The notes under the pieces were generated by a model. That model was not told the DNA's origin. It worked only from the letters and a program-made list of their open reading frames with translations, and searched no databases. Both the position numbers and the translations under genes were made by a program. A stretch of DNA of 15,879 nt from Pseudomonadota bacterium (GTDB taxonomy: Bacteria; Pseudomonadota; Gammaproteobacteria; Burkholderiales; Thiobacillaceae): the NCBI GenBank assembly GCA_021780975.1, contig JAJXXS010000006.1, forward strand, positions 1 through 15,879. Direction: 5' to 3'. Below, piece by piece: positions 1 to 6,418 of this stretch (its first letter is position 1; each line of letters starts with the position of its first letter).

Positions 1-58
1 TTGAGCGGTTTGATGTACTTTCGTGGCGGGCGCTGGGTTTTGAATGCAGGCCCTTATA

Positions 59-93
59 GCATAAGTTTATATTTAACATAATATAAATTATGC
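59..93. repeat. AT-rich inverted repeat
   Basis: Two arms of 15 and 14 nt (59-73 and 80-93) are complementary apart from one bulged G at 65, and enclose a 6-nt loop. The stem ends in GC pairs but is otherwise A/T, and the surrounding 60-110 is also AT-rich against a GC-rich window. No T-tract follows on either strand at terminator spacing, so it could be an operator, a cruciform or a mobile-element end. Its function is unknown. Confidence 0.6.
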
Positions 94-145
94 GAAGTAT
101 AAAAGGGGTCGAGGATCCACTTAACCGGCCTCGTGTCGCTCCCAC

Positions 146-183
146 GGAATTCCGGTAAAACCCCCCAGGAATCCTGGTAACAC
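146..183 (+). repeat. Left pair of a 16-bp repeat family (L1, L2)
   Basis: Two related 16-mers are seen: GGAATTCCGGTAAAAC at 146-161 and GGAATCCTGGTAACAC at 168-183. Their starts are 22 bp apart, about two helical turns. The second sits in a perfect 13-bp palindrome, CCAGGAATCCTGG, at 165-177. The same motif occurs in reverse orientation at 1351-1366 and 1498-1513, so the copies flank the hsdR remnant and the HiPIP gene. Two oriented copies on each side would suit recombinase or transposase binding sites, but no transposase gene is visible. Confidence 0.5.
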
Positions 184-245
184 AGCTTCGGTGATGCGTC
201 CGCCTCTGGGCTGGCGCAAACCAGGCAGGATTCTCGGTTAAGCCA

Positions 246-550
246 CGCCCACTCGGCGGAAAGCGTTTCGGCCTGCCTGAGCACCGTCTCAGTCGCTTCG
301 TCCTGTTTGTCCGGCGGATACTTGTAGCGCTTGAGCAGCGTCTTCACCATGAGGCGCAGCCGCGCCTGGACGGTTTACCGGACAGCCCAATCGACGGTCA
401 CGGACTTGCGCAGGCTTTGGACCAACTCGACCGCTATCTTCTTTAATGTCTCGCCGCCCAAGCCCCAACCGCGGCCTCGTTGGTTGCCAAGGCATCGTAG
501 AACGCCATTTCGTCCGGCCTCGGTCCCAAGCTCACGCCCGGCTGGGTTAT
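246..550 (-). pseudogene. hsdR: Remnant of type I restriction endonuclease HsdR, C-terminal end
   Basis: Minus-strand translation gives pieces typical of the HsdR C-terminal helical region, split between frames. About 514-475 reads DEMAFYDALATNEAAV; after a frame change near 460 the sequence reads ETLKKIAVELVQSLRKSVTV and DWAVR. An in-frame TAA follows at 377-375, and from 350 the peptide includes RLMVKTLLKRYKYPPDKQ (its first residues lie just upstream of 350) and QAETLSAEWA. The family normally ends near that last motif, so the open frame continuing to 54 is probably not original protein. One frameshift plus one stop, with no upstream two-thirds of the gene and no hsdM or hsdS nearby, mean it cannot encode a working nuclease. 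The parent system would have cut unmodified DNA. The family call rests on remembered motifs. Confidence 0.8.
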
Positions 551-820
551 AAGGGTTAGAAACTGGGCCCAGGTAAGTCCGGATACTATAAAAAAACTGG
601 ATTCAACTACGAAGGCGCGATTTGCATGGCAAACCTGTACCCGGAGGAGGACAAGGCTCGGTCATTTTCTCGTCTGGGTACGACTGGCTTCCGGTCAGCG
701 CCTGGCCTTTTGCACGAGCGTTGATTTGAACGCGAGAGCAGTGAGCCCATCCGAGGGCCCAGCGCTTGGCGATGGTGGTCCCGCCCGGCGCGGAAAACGG
801 GCTGTTTTTGAACGCACTTG
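551..820. other. Intergenic stretch before the HiPIP gene, no gene recognised
   Basis: No coding frame here has a recognisable product, and the long minus-strand frame through it is mostly antisense to the HiPIP gene. The sequence turns from mixed composition near 590-610 to GC-rich by 650. A poly-A stretch at 590-596 follows a TACTATAA-like word, but no -35 partner convinces me. The HiPIP promoter presumably lies here and cannot be placed. Confidence 0.4.
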
Positions 821-833
821 AATGGAGATTGAT

Positions 834-1139
834 ATGAAAGACCTCGATCATGTTGAAATGCTGAATGAAAAAGTTAGTCGCAGAAATTTCCTGAAGGGCA
901 GCGCCCTGCTTGCTTCCATTGCTGTGGTATCGGCGACCGGCGCGATGAGCAACTCCGCTTATGCGGGCGTTACGAAGGCTTCGGTACACTATCAGGACAC
1001 ACCTAATGGCAAATCCGAATGCAGCAACTGCATCCAGTTCATCCCTGGATCTAGCGCCAAGGCCAATGGAACCTGCAAAATCGTGGATGGAGTGATCAGC
1101 CCACATGGCTGGTGCGTGGCCTACTCCGCCAAGGCTTGA
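834..1139 (+). CDS. High-potential iron-sulfur protein (HiPIP), Tat-exported
   Basis: This is a small periplasmic electron carrier with one cubane [4Fe-4S] cluster cycling between +2 and +3. HiPIPs pass electrons between the bc1 complex or sulfur/iron oxidation enzymes and terminal oxidases or reaction centres. From the ATG at 834 the protein has 101 residues. A twin-arginine signal (SRRNFLK, 15-21) is followed by a hydrophobic stretch and a likely cleavage site after AYA at 44, leaving about 57 mature residues. The cluster ligands are C63, C66, C81 and C94 (CxxC, x14, C, x12, C), with the usual GWC at the last cysteine. I prefer the 834 start over the in-frame ATG at 822 because GGAG at 824-827 lies 6 nt upstream of it, while 822 has no ribosome binding site. 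The gene stands alone, downstream of hsdR debris and inside flanking inverted repeats. Confidence 0.9.
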   Translation: MKDLDHVEMLNEKVSRRNFLKGSALLASIAVVSATGAMSNSAYAGVTKASVHYQDTPNGKSECSNCIQFIPGSSAKANGTCKIVDGVISPHGWCVAYSAKA

Positions 1140-1308
1140 TGAGGGCTTCCTCCCCTATCGGCATCGACCGCCGCGCCGCCCTGACTGATCTGCCGAAGTA
1201 GGTACACTGCGGCGCGCGGCGGTTGGGTTCCAGGCAAGTTTCCTGACGGTTTGCGCCCTATAGCGGAGCTGCGTGCGCAGCCCAACAACCAACTCTCGTT
1301 TAGGTTCC

Positions 1309-1336
1309 GAAGAGACCTTGCTGGCAAGCTCTCTTC
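1309..1336. repeat. 28-bp imperfect palindrome downstream of the HiPIP gene
   Basis: The arms 1309-1321 (GAAGAGACCTTGC) and 1324-1336 (GCAAGCTCTCTTC) pair at 12 of 13 positions around a TG centre. A second CTCTTCGG word at 1340-1347 can compete for the left arm. No T-tract follows, so a classical terminator is unlikely. It ends 14 bp before the repeat copy at 1351. No gene is recognised in 1140-1573; 1371-1440 is AT-rich. Confidence 0.5.
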
Positions 1337-1350
1337 CATCTCTTCGGCAA

Positions 1351-1366
1351 GCGTTACCAGAATTCC
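1351..1366 (-). repeat. Right copy R1 of the 16-bp repeat family
   Basis: Read on the minus strand this is GGAATTCTGGTAACGC. It matches L2 (168-183) at 14 of 16 positions, and at 17 of 19 when three flanking bases (CCA on both) are included. It is inverted relative to L1 and L2, so together they form imperfect inverted repeats around 184-1350. On the plus strand it begins a 15-bp exact direct repeat (1350-1364) shared with R2. Confidence 0.55.
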
Positions 1367-1497
1367 TGGTCGGCTATGTAATTATTTTTCTAGAGAAACA
1401 TCTTATCTGATTGATATAAATTGATTTGCTTACAACAATAGACGTCCCCAGCCCTGCTGGGCTGTGGTGTGGATTACTCTTTGATTTAATTTCGGTA

Positions 1498-1513
1498 GCG
1501 TTACCAGAATTTG
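1498..1513 (-). repeat. Right copy R2 of the 16-bp repeat family
   Basis: The plus strand reads AGCGTTACCAGAATT at 1497-1511, identical over 15 bases to 1350-1364. It lies 147 bp beyond R1 in the same orientation. Between R1 and R2 are an AT-rich stretch and a small hairpin (CAGCCC-TGCT-GGGCTG, about 1449-1464). No coding sequence is recognised between the copies. Confidence 0.55.
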
Positions 1514-1573
1514 GTTGTGGCGACACCTCGTGCATGACCGATCCGACCGCCCTTCCGTGTACCCAAAAACCCG

Positions 1574-2254
1574 TCAGGCCAGTTGCGACATCTCGTATAC
1601 GGCATCGACCGCTAGGCCGTTCCAGTTGTATTCCAGGTAGGCGGCGTGCCGACAGTCTCGTAACATGCCGGTCCGCAAGGCGGCCAGGCACGTGCCCCCG
1701 GGATTGCGAACCGAGGGATAGAGGATGCCCTGGCTGCCAGCCGCGTGCAGCCGTCGGCCTATGCTCTGCGCATGGCTGTAATCGACCGGGTCGACGATGC
1801 CAGGGTCAGCCCGCGCGGCGGCGCGTAGATCAACGGCTTCTCCCGCAGCCGTCACCGTGTAGAGCCGCAGCTGCAGGCGCATGGCCGGTTCGTGGGTGGC
1901 CGCCATAAAGCGGCCCGCGTGATAGCGGGTCTCGGCAACCGCGGTGTCCTTATCTCTGGTGCAATAAAAAACGCCGTAGCTGCCGTCGCTGAAGCGACTG
2001 CCTTGAGGGTTGAGATGCGTAAATGCCGCCATGATGGGCCCGCTGCCGGGTCCGAACAGGCGTTCCTCCGCCGGCACCAGGGTGATATCGCCCAGTTCGT
2101 CGCGAATGCGGTCATTGGTCAGGGCTTCCAGGGCATACAGCGCATCGAAATCCTCGGGGCGCGCCACGCGGTCAAACAGATTCACGGCGGGAAAGCGGGT
2201 CGGAATGACCCGCCAGGCCGGACTCCAGGCGATCGTCGCGGTCGGATAGTTCAA
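1574..2254 (-). CDS. RES-domain toxin of a type II toxin-antitoxin pair
   Basis: RES toxins degrade NAD+ or, in some members, ADP-ribosylate a target; the partner antitoxin blocks the active site. The 226-residue product matches the longer RES form. Likely active-site positions are R87 in GSRFSDGSYG, Y97 in GVFYC, E108 in TAVAETRYHAGRF and S181 in GILYPSVR, which are the Arg, Glu and Ser that name the domain. Residue roles are inferred from the family pattern. Its ATG overlaps the antitoxin stop (ATGA, 2251-2254), so translation should be coupled with the antitoxin made first. No truncation or missing motif is seen, so the toxin is probably active. It lies downstream of AT-rich and repeat-bearing DNA, which suits acquisition by transfer. 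Confidence 0.87.
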   Translation of the reverse strand: MNYPTATIAWSPAWRVIPTRFPAVNLFDRVARPEDFDALYALEALTNDRIRDELGDITLVPAEERLFGPGSGPIMAAFTHLNPQGSRFSDGSYGVFYCTRDKDTAVAETRYHAGRFMAATHEPAMRLQLRLYTVTAAGEAVDLRAAARADPGIVDPVDYSHAQSIGRRLHAAGSQGILYPSVRNPGGTCLAALRTGMLRDCRHAAYLEYNWNGLAVDAVYEMSQLA

Positions 2255-2670
2255 GCCCAGCCACCGCGCTGGGCATCGAGGTATTGGCGCACGACCATGA
2301 GGTCGCCGACATTGCCCCCCAGCATGCGGTCGAGCGCGCTTTTGCCGCCAAACAGCGGAGCGCCGTTGGGCTTTCTCACCCAGGCGTCCGCCGCGGCAGG
2401 TTCCGGCAGGAGAATCTGCAACGCCTTATAGATGCCCAGGACGTAGGAGAGCCGCTCCAGCGTATCGCGCCTGGGGTCGGCCGCTGCCGGATTTGCCTTC
2501 CATTTGAACAAGGTGGAACGCCCGGGAGAGCCCAATAGCACCATCTGCTCGTCGGTACTCAGGCCCCACCGGCTGGCGATATTGAAAAACGTGCGCAAGC
2601 CGGCGGCGGCCATGGCTTGGCGGCTCGGTGTTCTGGAACTGGTCTGCGGTCTGGAAGGGGCGACAGTCAT
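2251..2670 (-). CDS. Xre/MbcA/ParS-type antitoxin of the RES toxin
   Basis: The 139-residue protein has an N-terminal helical, Xre-like DNA-binding segment (about 24-60, including STLFKWK) and a C-terminal toxin-binding DUF2384 domain. The latter is seen as AWVRKPNGAPLFGGKSALD (96-114), an MLGGN turn, and a VVRQYLDAQRGGW ending. Antitoxins of this family neutralise RES toxins by placing their C-terminus in the toxin active site, and repress their own operon. It is the first gene of a two-gene operon. The start at 2670 has no clear ribosome binding site; the ATG at 2613 (MAAAGLRTFF) is an alternative. A -10-like TATATA lies about 28 bp upstream of the start, so the leader would be short. A palindrome at 2710-2727 is the likely autoregulatory operator. 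Confidence 0.85.
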   Translation of the reverse strand: MTVAPSRPQTSSRTPSRQAMAAAGLRTFFNIASRWGLSTDEQMVLLGSPGRSTLFKWKANPAAADPRRDTLERLSYVLGIYKALQILLPEPAAADAWVRKPNGAPLFGGKSALDRMLGGNVGDLMVVRQYLDAQRGGWA

Positions 2671-2697
2671 CGGCGCGGCCGGCTATTTCAATGGATT

Positions 2698-2727
2698 TAT
2701 ATAGCAGAATAGTCCATAAATGGACTA
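2698..2727 (-). promoter_or_regulatory. Putative toxin-antitoxin promoter and operator
   Basis: TAGTCCATAAATGGACTA at 2710-2727 is a perfect inverted repeat with 8-bp arms and an AA centre. On the minus strand it lies just upstream of a TATATA/TATAAA -10-like hexamer (2703-2696), where a -35 would fall. No good -35 hexamer is seen. Xre-type antitoxins commonly bind such palindromes, so binding here by the product of 2251-2670 is the natural inference. The site starts 40 bp upstream of the antitoxin start codon. Confidence 0.65.
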
Positions 2728-3106
2728 ACGCAAAACCATGGAGGCGATCATCTGCCTATAGGTGGCCGCACATGAATCATGAACTTGTTCTGGCTCGAAC
2801 CAGAAAACCTGCGAACCAGAAAACCTGCGCCCAGTCGCCGAAACCAAAAGTCGTCCGCGGATGAAAACCTAAGGTGCTTTATTTTATAAACTACTTATTG
2901 TTTTGTTTTTAATGGTATCACACCAAGACGGCCGCGTGATTCAACCCCCATGGGCGTCTGCTCCGCGCACCCTCGTCGGACCGGCTGGGCGAGATGGGAC
3001 TGTCGCAAAAGCCCGGCCCAATTATTCTAGAAATGAGTTTCTAACAAGATTGCAACAAACTAACTGTTAATAAACAATTGTCATCGTGGCAAGCACCTCC
3101 GAAATT
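2728..3106. other. Intergenic region between the toxin-antitoxin promoter and pip
   Basis: No gene is recognised. Besides the 16-bp tandem repeat, it has an AT-rich block at about 2870-2925, a GC-rich block at about 2930-3020, and a small hairpin TAGAAA-TGAG-TTTCTA at 3028-3043. DNA just past the pip stop (3060-3090) is AT-rich, but no GC stem with a T-tract is seen, so the pip terminator is unassigned. The patchy composition suggests DNA pieces of mixed origin. Confidence 0.4.
2796..2827. repeat. Tandem duplication of a 16-bp unit
   Basis: CGAACCAGAAAACCTG occurs twice, exactly and head to tail (2796-2811 and 2812-2827), and the following CG begins a third partial unit. The nearby word GAACTTGTTCTGGCTCGAAC adds short inverted similarity. 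This looks like slippage duplication in non-coding DNA; function is unknown. Confidence 0.7.
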
Positions 3107-4309
3107 CTAATTCTCGACGTCGCTGGCTGCGCTCGGGGCTTTGCGCCGTCGCCGTGAACCCCGGCGGGTATTTTTGCCTGCCTCCTTGACGGCCGCCTCC
3201 TGGGGTTCAGCCTCGCCGGCGAAGGGCTTGCTCCTGGCGGAATCGGTTTTGTTCGGCTTGTTCGCTGCCTTGGCGGAAGGGCCCCTTCTCTTTCCGCTTG
3301 CCTGCGTGCGTGGCCGATGGGCTTTCTGCGGGGTTGCGGGCGGCTCGGCAAGCGGCAGCAAACGCTTGAAGGCCTCGGTCGCGCCGGCCAGCGCACGCGT
3401 GACGCCTGGCTCGAAAGCGGAATGGCCGGCATCGGGGATGATCTCGTAGTAGGCTTCCGGCCAGGCACGCGCCAGTTCGTCGGCAGCGGCGATCGGGCAA
3501 ACCATGTCGTAGCGCCCTTGCACCAGAATGGCCGGAAGGTGGCGAATGGCGTCGACTCCGCCCAATAGCTGGCGATCCTCCAGAAACATGTTGTGCGCCA
3601 TGTAATGGGCTTCGATGCGCGCCAGCGCCAAGGCATCGTGCTCCATGCCCCGGACCAGCTCTGCGTTGGGCAGCAGCGTGGATGCGCTTGCCTCGTAGTG
3701 GGCCCAGGCACGCGCCGCGGGCAGATGGGTGTCGGGATCCTCGCTGTCCAGGCGGCTGCGGTAAGCCCCCAGCAGGTCTCCCCTTTCCGCCGCCGGAAGG
3801 AATTCGCTGAAGGCGCGCCAGGCTTCCGGGTGCACCGTCTGCAAGTCATGAAGAAACCAGCGGATTTCGCGCGTCTCGCCCAGGAAGATGCCGCGCAGGA
3901 TGAATCCCAGGCAGCGCTGGGGGTGGGCCTGGCCATAGGCCAGGGCGAGCGTCGAGCCCCAGGAACCCCCGAACAGCAGCCATTGCTCCACCTGCAGGAA
4001 TTCCCGCAGCCGTTCCATGTCGGCGATGAGGTGCGCGGTGGTGTTGGCGCGTATCTCCCCCTTGGGCAGCGAACGTCCCGCGCCACGCTGGTCGAACAGG
4101 ATGATGCGGTAATGGGCCGGATCGAAGAAGCGGCGGTGCGCGGGCAGTGTGCCTCCACCGGGGCCGCCATGCAGGAAAGCTACCGGCACGCCCTCTGGGT
4201 TGCCGGAAGTTTCCCAATATATCTGATGCAGTTCATCCACTTCCAGGTGCCCGCTGGCATAGGGATCGACGGGCGGGTACGGCAGGCGTCCCGGCTCGGA
4301 GAGATTCAT
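3107..4309 (-). CDS. pip: Proline iminopeptidase with basic C-terminal extension
   Basis: This alpha/beta-hydrolase (peptidase S33) removes N-terminal proline from peptides. From the ATG at 4309 it has 400 residues. The oxyanion-loop motif HGGPGGG is at 47-53, DQRGAGRS at 73-80, the nucleophile S116 in GGSWGS, the acid D268 in GRYDMVCP, and H296 in DAGHSAFE, so the triad is complete. The catalytic domain ends near residue 321. The remaining 80 residues form a low-complexity tail rich in Lys, Arg, Ala and Pro, ending in RRGSRRRRK and an acidic tip; usual family members are about 310-325 residues. No ribosome binding site precedes 4309, and an in-frame TTG at 4324 is possible. I chose 4309 because the family's YPP...PY...G N-terminus follows it closely. 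The gene is divergent from the nuclease gene at 4372. Confidence 0.9.
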   Translation of the reverse strand: MNLSEPGRLPYPPVDPYASGHLEVDELHQIYWETSGNPEGVPVAFLHGGPGGGTLPAHRRFFDPAHYRIILFDQRGAGRSLPKGEIRANTTAHLIADMERLREFLQVEQWLLFGGSWGSTLALAYGQAHPQRCLGFILRGIFLGETREIRWFLHDLQTVHPEAWRAFSEFLPAAERGDLLGAYRSRLDSEDPDTHLPAARAWAHYEASASTLLPNAELVRGMEHDALALARIEAHYMAHNMFLEDRQLLGGVDAIRHLPAILVQGRYDMVCPIAAADELARAWPEAYYEIIPDAGHSAFEPGVTRALAGATEAFKRLLPLAEPPATPQKAHRPRTQASGKRRGPSAKAANKPNKTDSARSKPFAGEAEPQEAAVKEAGKNTRRGSRRRRKAPSAASDVEN

Positions 4310-4371
4310 GAAGGAAGGAGTCAAGGGAAAATATTTTCATTATTATCACCCAAACCCCTGACAGGACGTCC
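4310..4371. promoter_or_regulatory. AT-rich divergent intergenic region
   Basis: Only 62 bp separate the pip start from the nuclease start. The centre, 4327-4349, is AT-rich and includes the palindrome AAAATATTTT (4328-4337) and TATTAT-like words usable as -10 elements on either strand. No confident -35 is seen. AGGA at 4363-4366 is the ribosome binding site of the plus-strand gene. Promoters of the two genes must overlap here or lie inside the opposite gene. Confidence 0.4.
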
Positions 4372-5010
4372 ATGCAAGCGATCTCCCTCGATTCCGGCGA
4401 AGTGAATGGCCCGGTGGTGAAACACTGGCAGACCTACCTCGCGCATTTTCCTGGCCTGGCCTGGAATAGCGCGGAATTGCCTGTGGGCGACTATGTGCTG
4501 GCGCAGGGGGTGGCGGTGGAGCGCAAGTCCGCAATGGACTTTTCCCTCCTGGTGATGGACGGCCGTGTGCCGGAACTGGCGGCGCGCCTGCTGCTGGATT
4601 TCGATCACCCGGTGCTGGTAGTGGAGGGAGATTTCCACGCCGGACGCTTTCATGGCGATCCGCAGAAACTGCGCGAAGCCCTCGCCCACCTGGCACTGCA
4701 GGCCATCCCCTTGATTCCTTCGCCCGGCCCCGGCTTTACGGCCGAACTGATTTTCAGTCTGGCGCAAACCCTGGAGACGTCCAAGCCGACGCCCAGCTTG
4801 CGCCACGGCCGTCCCTTCGACCCCTTGAACAGCCGGCGCTTTCTTCTCGAAGGGCTGCCTGGCGTGAATGAAGGCATGGCCAAGACGCTGCTGCAGCATT
4901 TCGGCTCGCCATCCAAGGTTTTTGCCGCCAGCGCAGAAGCGCTTGCCCAGGTGCCCGGCATCAGCGTGGAAGCCGCAGCGCGCATGAGGCGCGTTATGGA
5001 GGGAGCATGA
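4372..5010 (+). CDS. Compact XPF/ERCC4-type nuclease with helix-hairpin-helix region
   Basis: ERCC4-domain proteins cut branched DNA such as flaps, forks and Holliday-type junctions with a metal-dependent PD-(D/E)xK-like active site. In 212 residues the domain is seen as LDSGE (D7, E10), LPVGDYVL (G39, D40) and VERKSAMDF (E50, R51, K52, D56), matching the GDx(n)ERKx3D signature. The usual Arg after D7 is replaced, giving DSGE. Residues about 158-208 form a (HhH)2-like DNA-binding region with GLPGV and QVPGIS hairpins. This layout resembles the nuclease part of archaeal XPF/Hef and eukaryotic Mus81, without a helicase. It begins an operon: its stop overlaps the FIST gene start (ATGA). The ribosome binding site AGGA is 5 nt before the ATG. 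Strand-structure specificity is inferred from the family. Confidence 0.85.
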   Translation: MQAISLDSGEVNGPVVKHWQTYLAHFPGLAWNSAELPVGDYVLAQGVAVERKSAMDFSLLVMDGRVPELAARLLLDFDHPVLVVEGDFHAGRFHGDPQKLREALAHLALQAIPLIPSPGPGFTAELIFSLAQTLETSKPTPSLRHGRPFDPLNSRRFLLEGLPGVNEGMAKTLLQHFGSPSKVFAASAEALAQVPGISVEAAARMRRVMEGA

Positions 5011-6122
5011 GTCAGCAGTTTGCATACGCCCATTCCGCTGCGGCGGACTGGCGACGCGCAGTGTCCGAGTGCGTGGACATGCTGCATGGCTTTGCCGGCA
5101 ATCTGGGTTTCCTCTACGTCAGCGACCTTTTTGCTTCCGAGCTGCCCGCCATTCTTGCGGCGCTGCGCCAGGCTGCAGATATCCAGGACTGGAGCGGCTC
5201 GGTCGGCCTCGGGGTATGCGCCACCAATCAGGAATATCTCGCCCAACCCGCCATGGTCATGCTGGTGGCCAACCTCCCCGCTGATGCCTATGCGTTGTTG
5301 CCGAGCGTGCGCCATGAGGAAGATCTCAATCAGGGTCCCGCTCCCTTCGAGATCGCCGGCCAACCGGCTGCTTTTGGCGTGGTTCACGGCGATCCGCGCA
5401 ACTCCCTGATCGCGGAACTGCTGGGCCAGGTCGCGCAACGCACGCTCACGGGATTTCTGACCGGAGGCCTGTCCAGCTCGCGCTATCAGACCTATCAGGT
5501 GAGCGGCGAGGTCTGCGAGGGCGGCCTGTCCGGCGTGCTATTCAGCCAGGGGGTAAGCGTCATCACCGGCCTGACGCAGGGCGTCAGTCCGCTTGCCCGG
5601 CAGCATCTCATCACGGACTGCCAGGACAACATCCTCATCACCCTGGATCACCGCCCTGCCCTCGACGTCTTCGAAGAGGACATCGGCGACGTACTCGCGC
5701 GCGACTTGCAGCGCGCTGCCGCCGAGGTTTTCATCGGCCTGCCCGTGGCCGGCTCGGACATGGCGGACTACAAGGTGCGCCCCATAGTCGCCATCGATCC
5801 CAAGAACCGCCTGCTGGCCATCGCTGAAAGCGTGCAGACCGGCGATCCGCTGTTTTTCGGCCGCCGCGACACGCAGGCCGCCGCCGCCGACATGCGGCGC
5901 ATGCTGCGCGGACTCCAGGCGCGGCTGGGCGGGCCGCCCAAGGGAGGCCTGTATTTTTCCTGCCTGGGCCGCGGGGAAGGCCTCTTCGGGCCGGATTCCG
6001 CCGAACTCAGGATGATTTCCGCCGTCCTGGGCGATTTTCCGCTCGCCGGCTTTTATGCCAATGGAGAAATTTCCCACGACCGTCTTTATGGTTACACTGG
6101 CGTCCTCACTTTGTTCACCTGA
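5007..6122 (+). CDS. FIST-domain sensory protein (FIST_N plus FIST_C)
   Basis: FIST proteins are proposed intracellular sensors of small ligands, possibly amino acids or their derivatives, and are often linked to signalling or motility modules. The 371-residue product has no transmembrane segment or signal peptide, so it is probably cytoplasmic. The N-terminal half carries the FIST_N pattern (SVGLGVCATN near 65-74, GFLTGGLSS near 150). The C-terminus has the diagnostic GGLYFSCLGRGEGLFG (313-328), GFYANGEI (348-355) and YGYTGVLTLF. It lacks fused GGDEF, kinase or methyl-accepting domains, so any output would go through a partner. A strong GGAGG at 4998-5002 precedes its ATG, which overlaps the nuclease stop by 4 nt. 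The ligand and any role in DNA repair are unknown. Confidence 0.85.
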   Translation: MSQQFAYAHSAAADWRRAVSECVDMLHGFAGNLGFLYVSDLFASELPAILAALRQAADIQDWSGSVGLGVCATNQEYLAQPAMVMLVANLPADAYALLPSVRHEEDLNQGPAPFEIAGQPAAFGVVHGDPRNSLIAELLGQVAQRTLTGFLTGGLSSSRYQTYQVSGEVCEGGLSGVLFSQGVSVITGLTQGVSPLARQHLITDCQDNILITLDHRPALDVFEEDIGDVLARDLQRAAAEVFIGLPVAGSDMADYKVRPIVAIDPKNRLLAIAESVQTGDPLFFGRRDTQAAAADMRRMLRGLQARLGGPPKGGLYFSCLGRGEGLFGPDSAELRMISAVLGDFPLAGFYANGEISHDRLYGYTGVLTLFT

Positions 6123-6130
6123 GGTCCGCC

Positions 6131-6418
6131 ATGACCGTCCATGCCCTGAAAGACGATGAAATCCAGCTTCTGCGCAAGGAAATCGAGATGCTCATGGCCG
6201 AGCGCGGCCGCCTGCTGCAGGTCGCCGGCGCCGCTGCCGTGCTGGTGGCCAACCTCGACAGCGACCATCTGCCCGAGGATGCCGACACCATAGACGCTGC
6301 GGAAATGTTGGCGGAACAGCTCAACAGCCTGTCGGAGGAAACGCTGCGCGATGCCCTGGAAGCGGTGAAGGCGGAATTCGACCACGCGCAGCTTGACGAA
6401 CGCTTATCCGGCGCCTGA
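6131..6418 (+). CDS. Small helical, coiled-coil-like protein of unknown function
   Basis: I do not recognise this 95-residue acidic protein. Residues 5-30 (DEIQLLRKEIEMLMAERGRL) show a heptad-like pattern, then an Ala/Val-rich stretch (AGAAAVLVANL, 32-42), then a second charged helical half. It starts 9 nt after the FIST stop, with GAGG at 6121-6124 6 nt before the ATG, and overlaps the next gene by 26 nt. It therefore belongs to the nuclease-FIST operon. The Ala-rich stretch is too short and weak for a confident membrane segment. Confidence 0.75.
   Translation: MTVHALKDDEIQLLRKEIEMLMAERGRLLQVAGAAAVLVANLDSDHLPEDADTIDAAEMLAEQLNSLSEETLRDALEAVKAEFDHAQLDERLSGA

Noticed and set aside
54..245. Continuation of the HsdR-like frame after SAEWA to position 54
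   Set aside because: The family normally ends near this point and the extra residues resemble nothing; treated as read-out of the remnant.
603..1106. 167-residue open frame on the minus strand across the HiPIP gene
   Set aside because: Mostly antisense to the well-supported HiPIP gene; no recognisable product.
1166..1236. ACCGCCGCGCCGC paired with GCGGCGCGCGGCGGT as HiPIP terminator
   Set aside because: The loop is about 40 nt, the stem has a 2-nt bulge and no T-tract follows.
1426..1908. 160-residue plus-strand open frame over the RES gene end
   Set aside because: Arg/Pro/Cys-rich out-of-frame translation antisense to the RES toxin.
2628..2864. 78-residue plus-strand frame through the tandem repeat
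   Set aside because: Runs antisense over the antitoxin start and the operator; the repeat unit alone creates its ANQK/RKP pattern.
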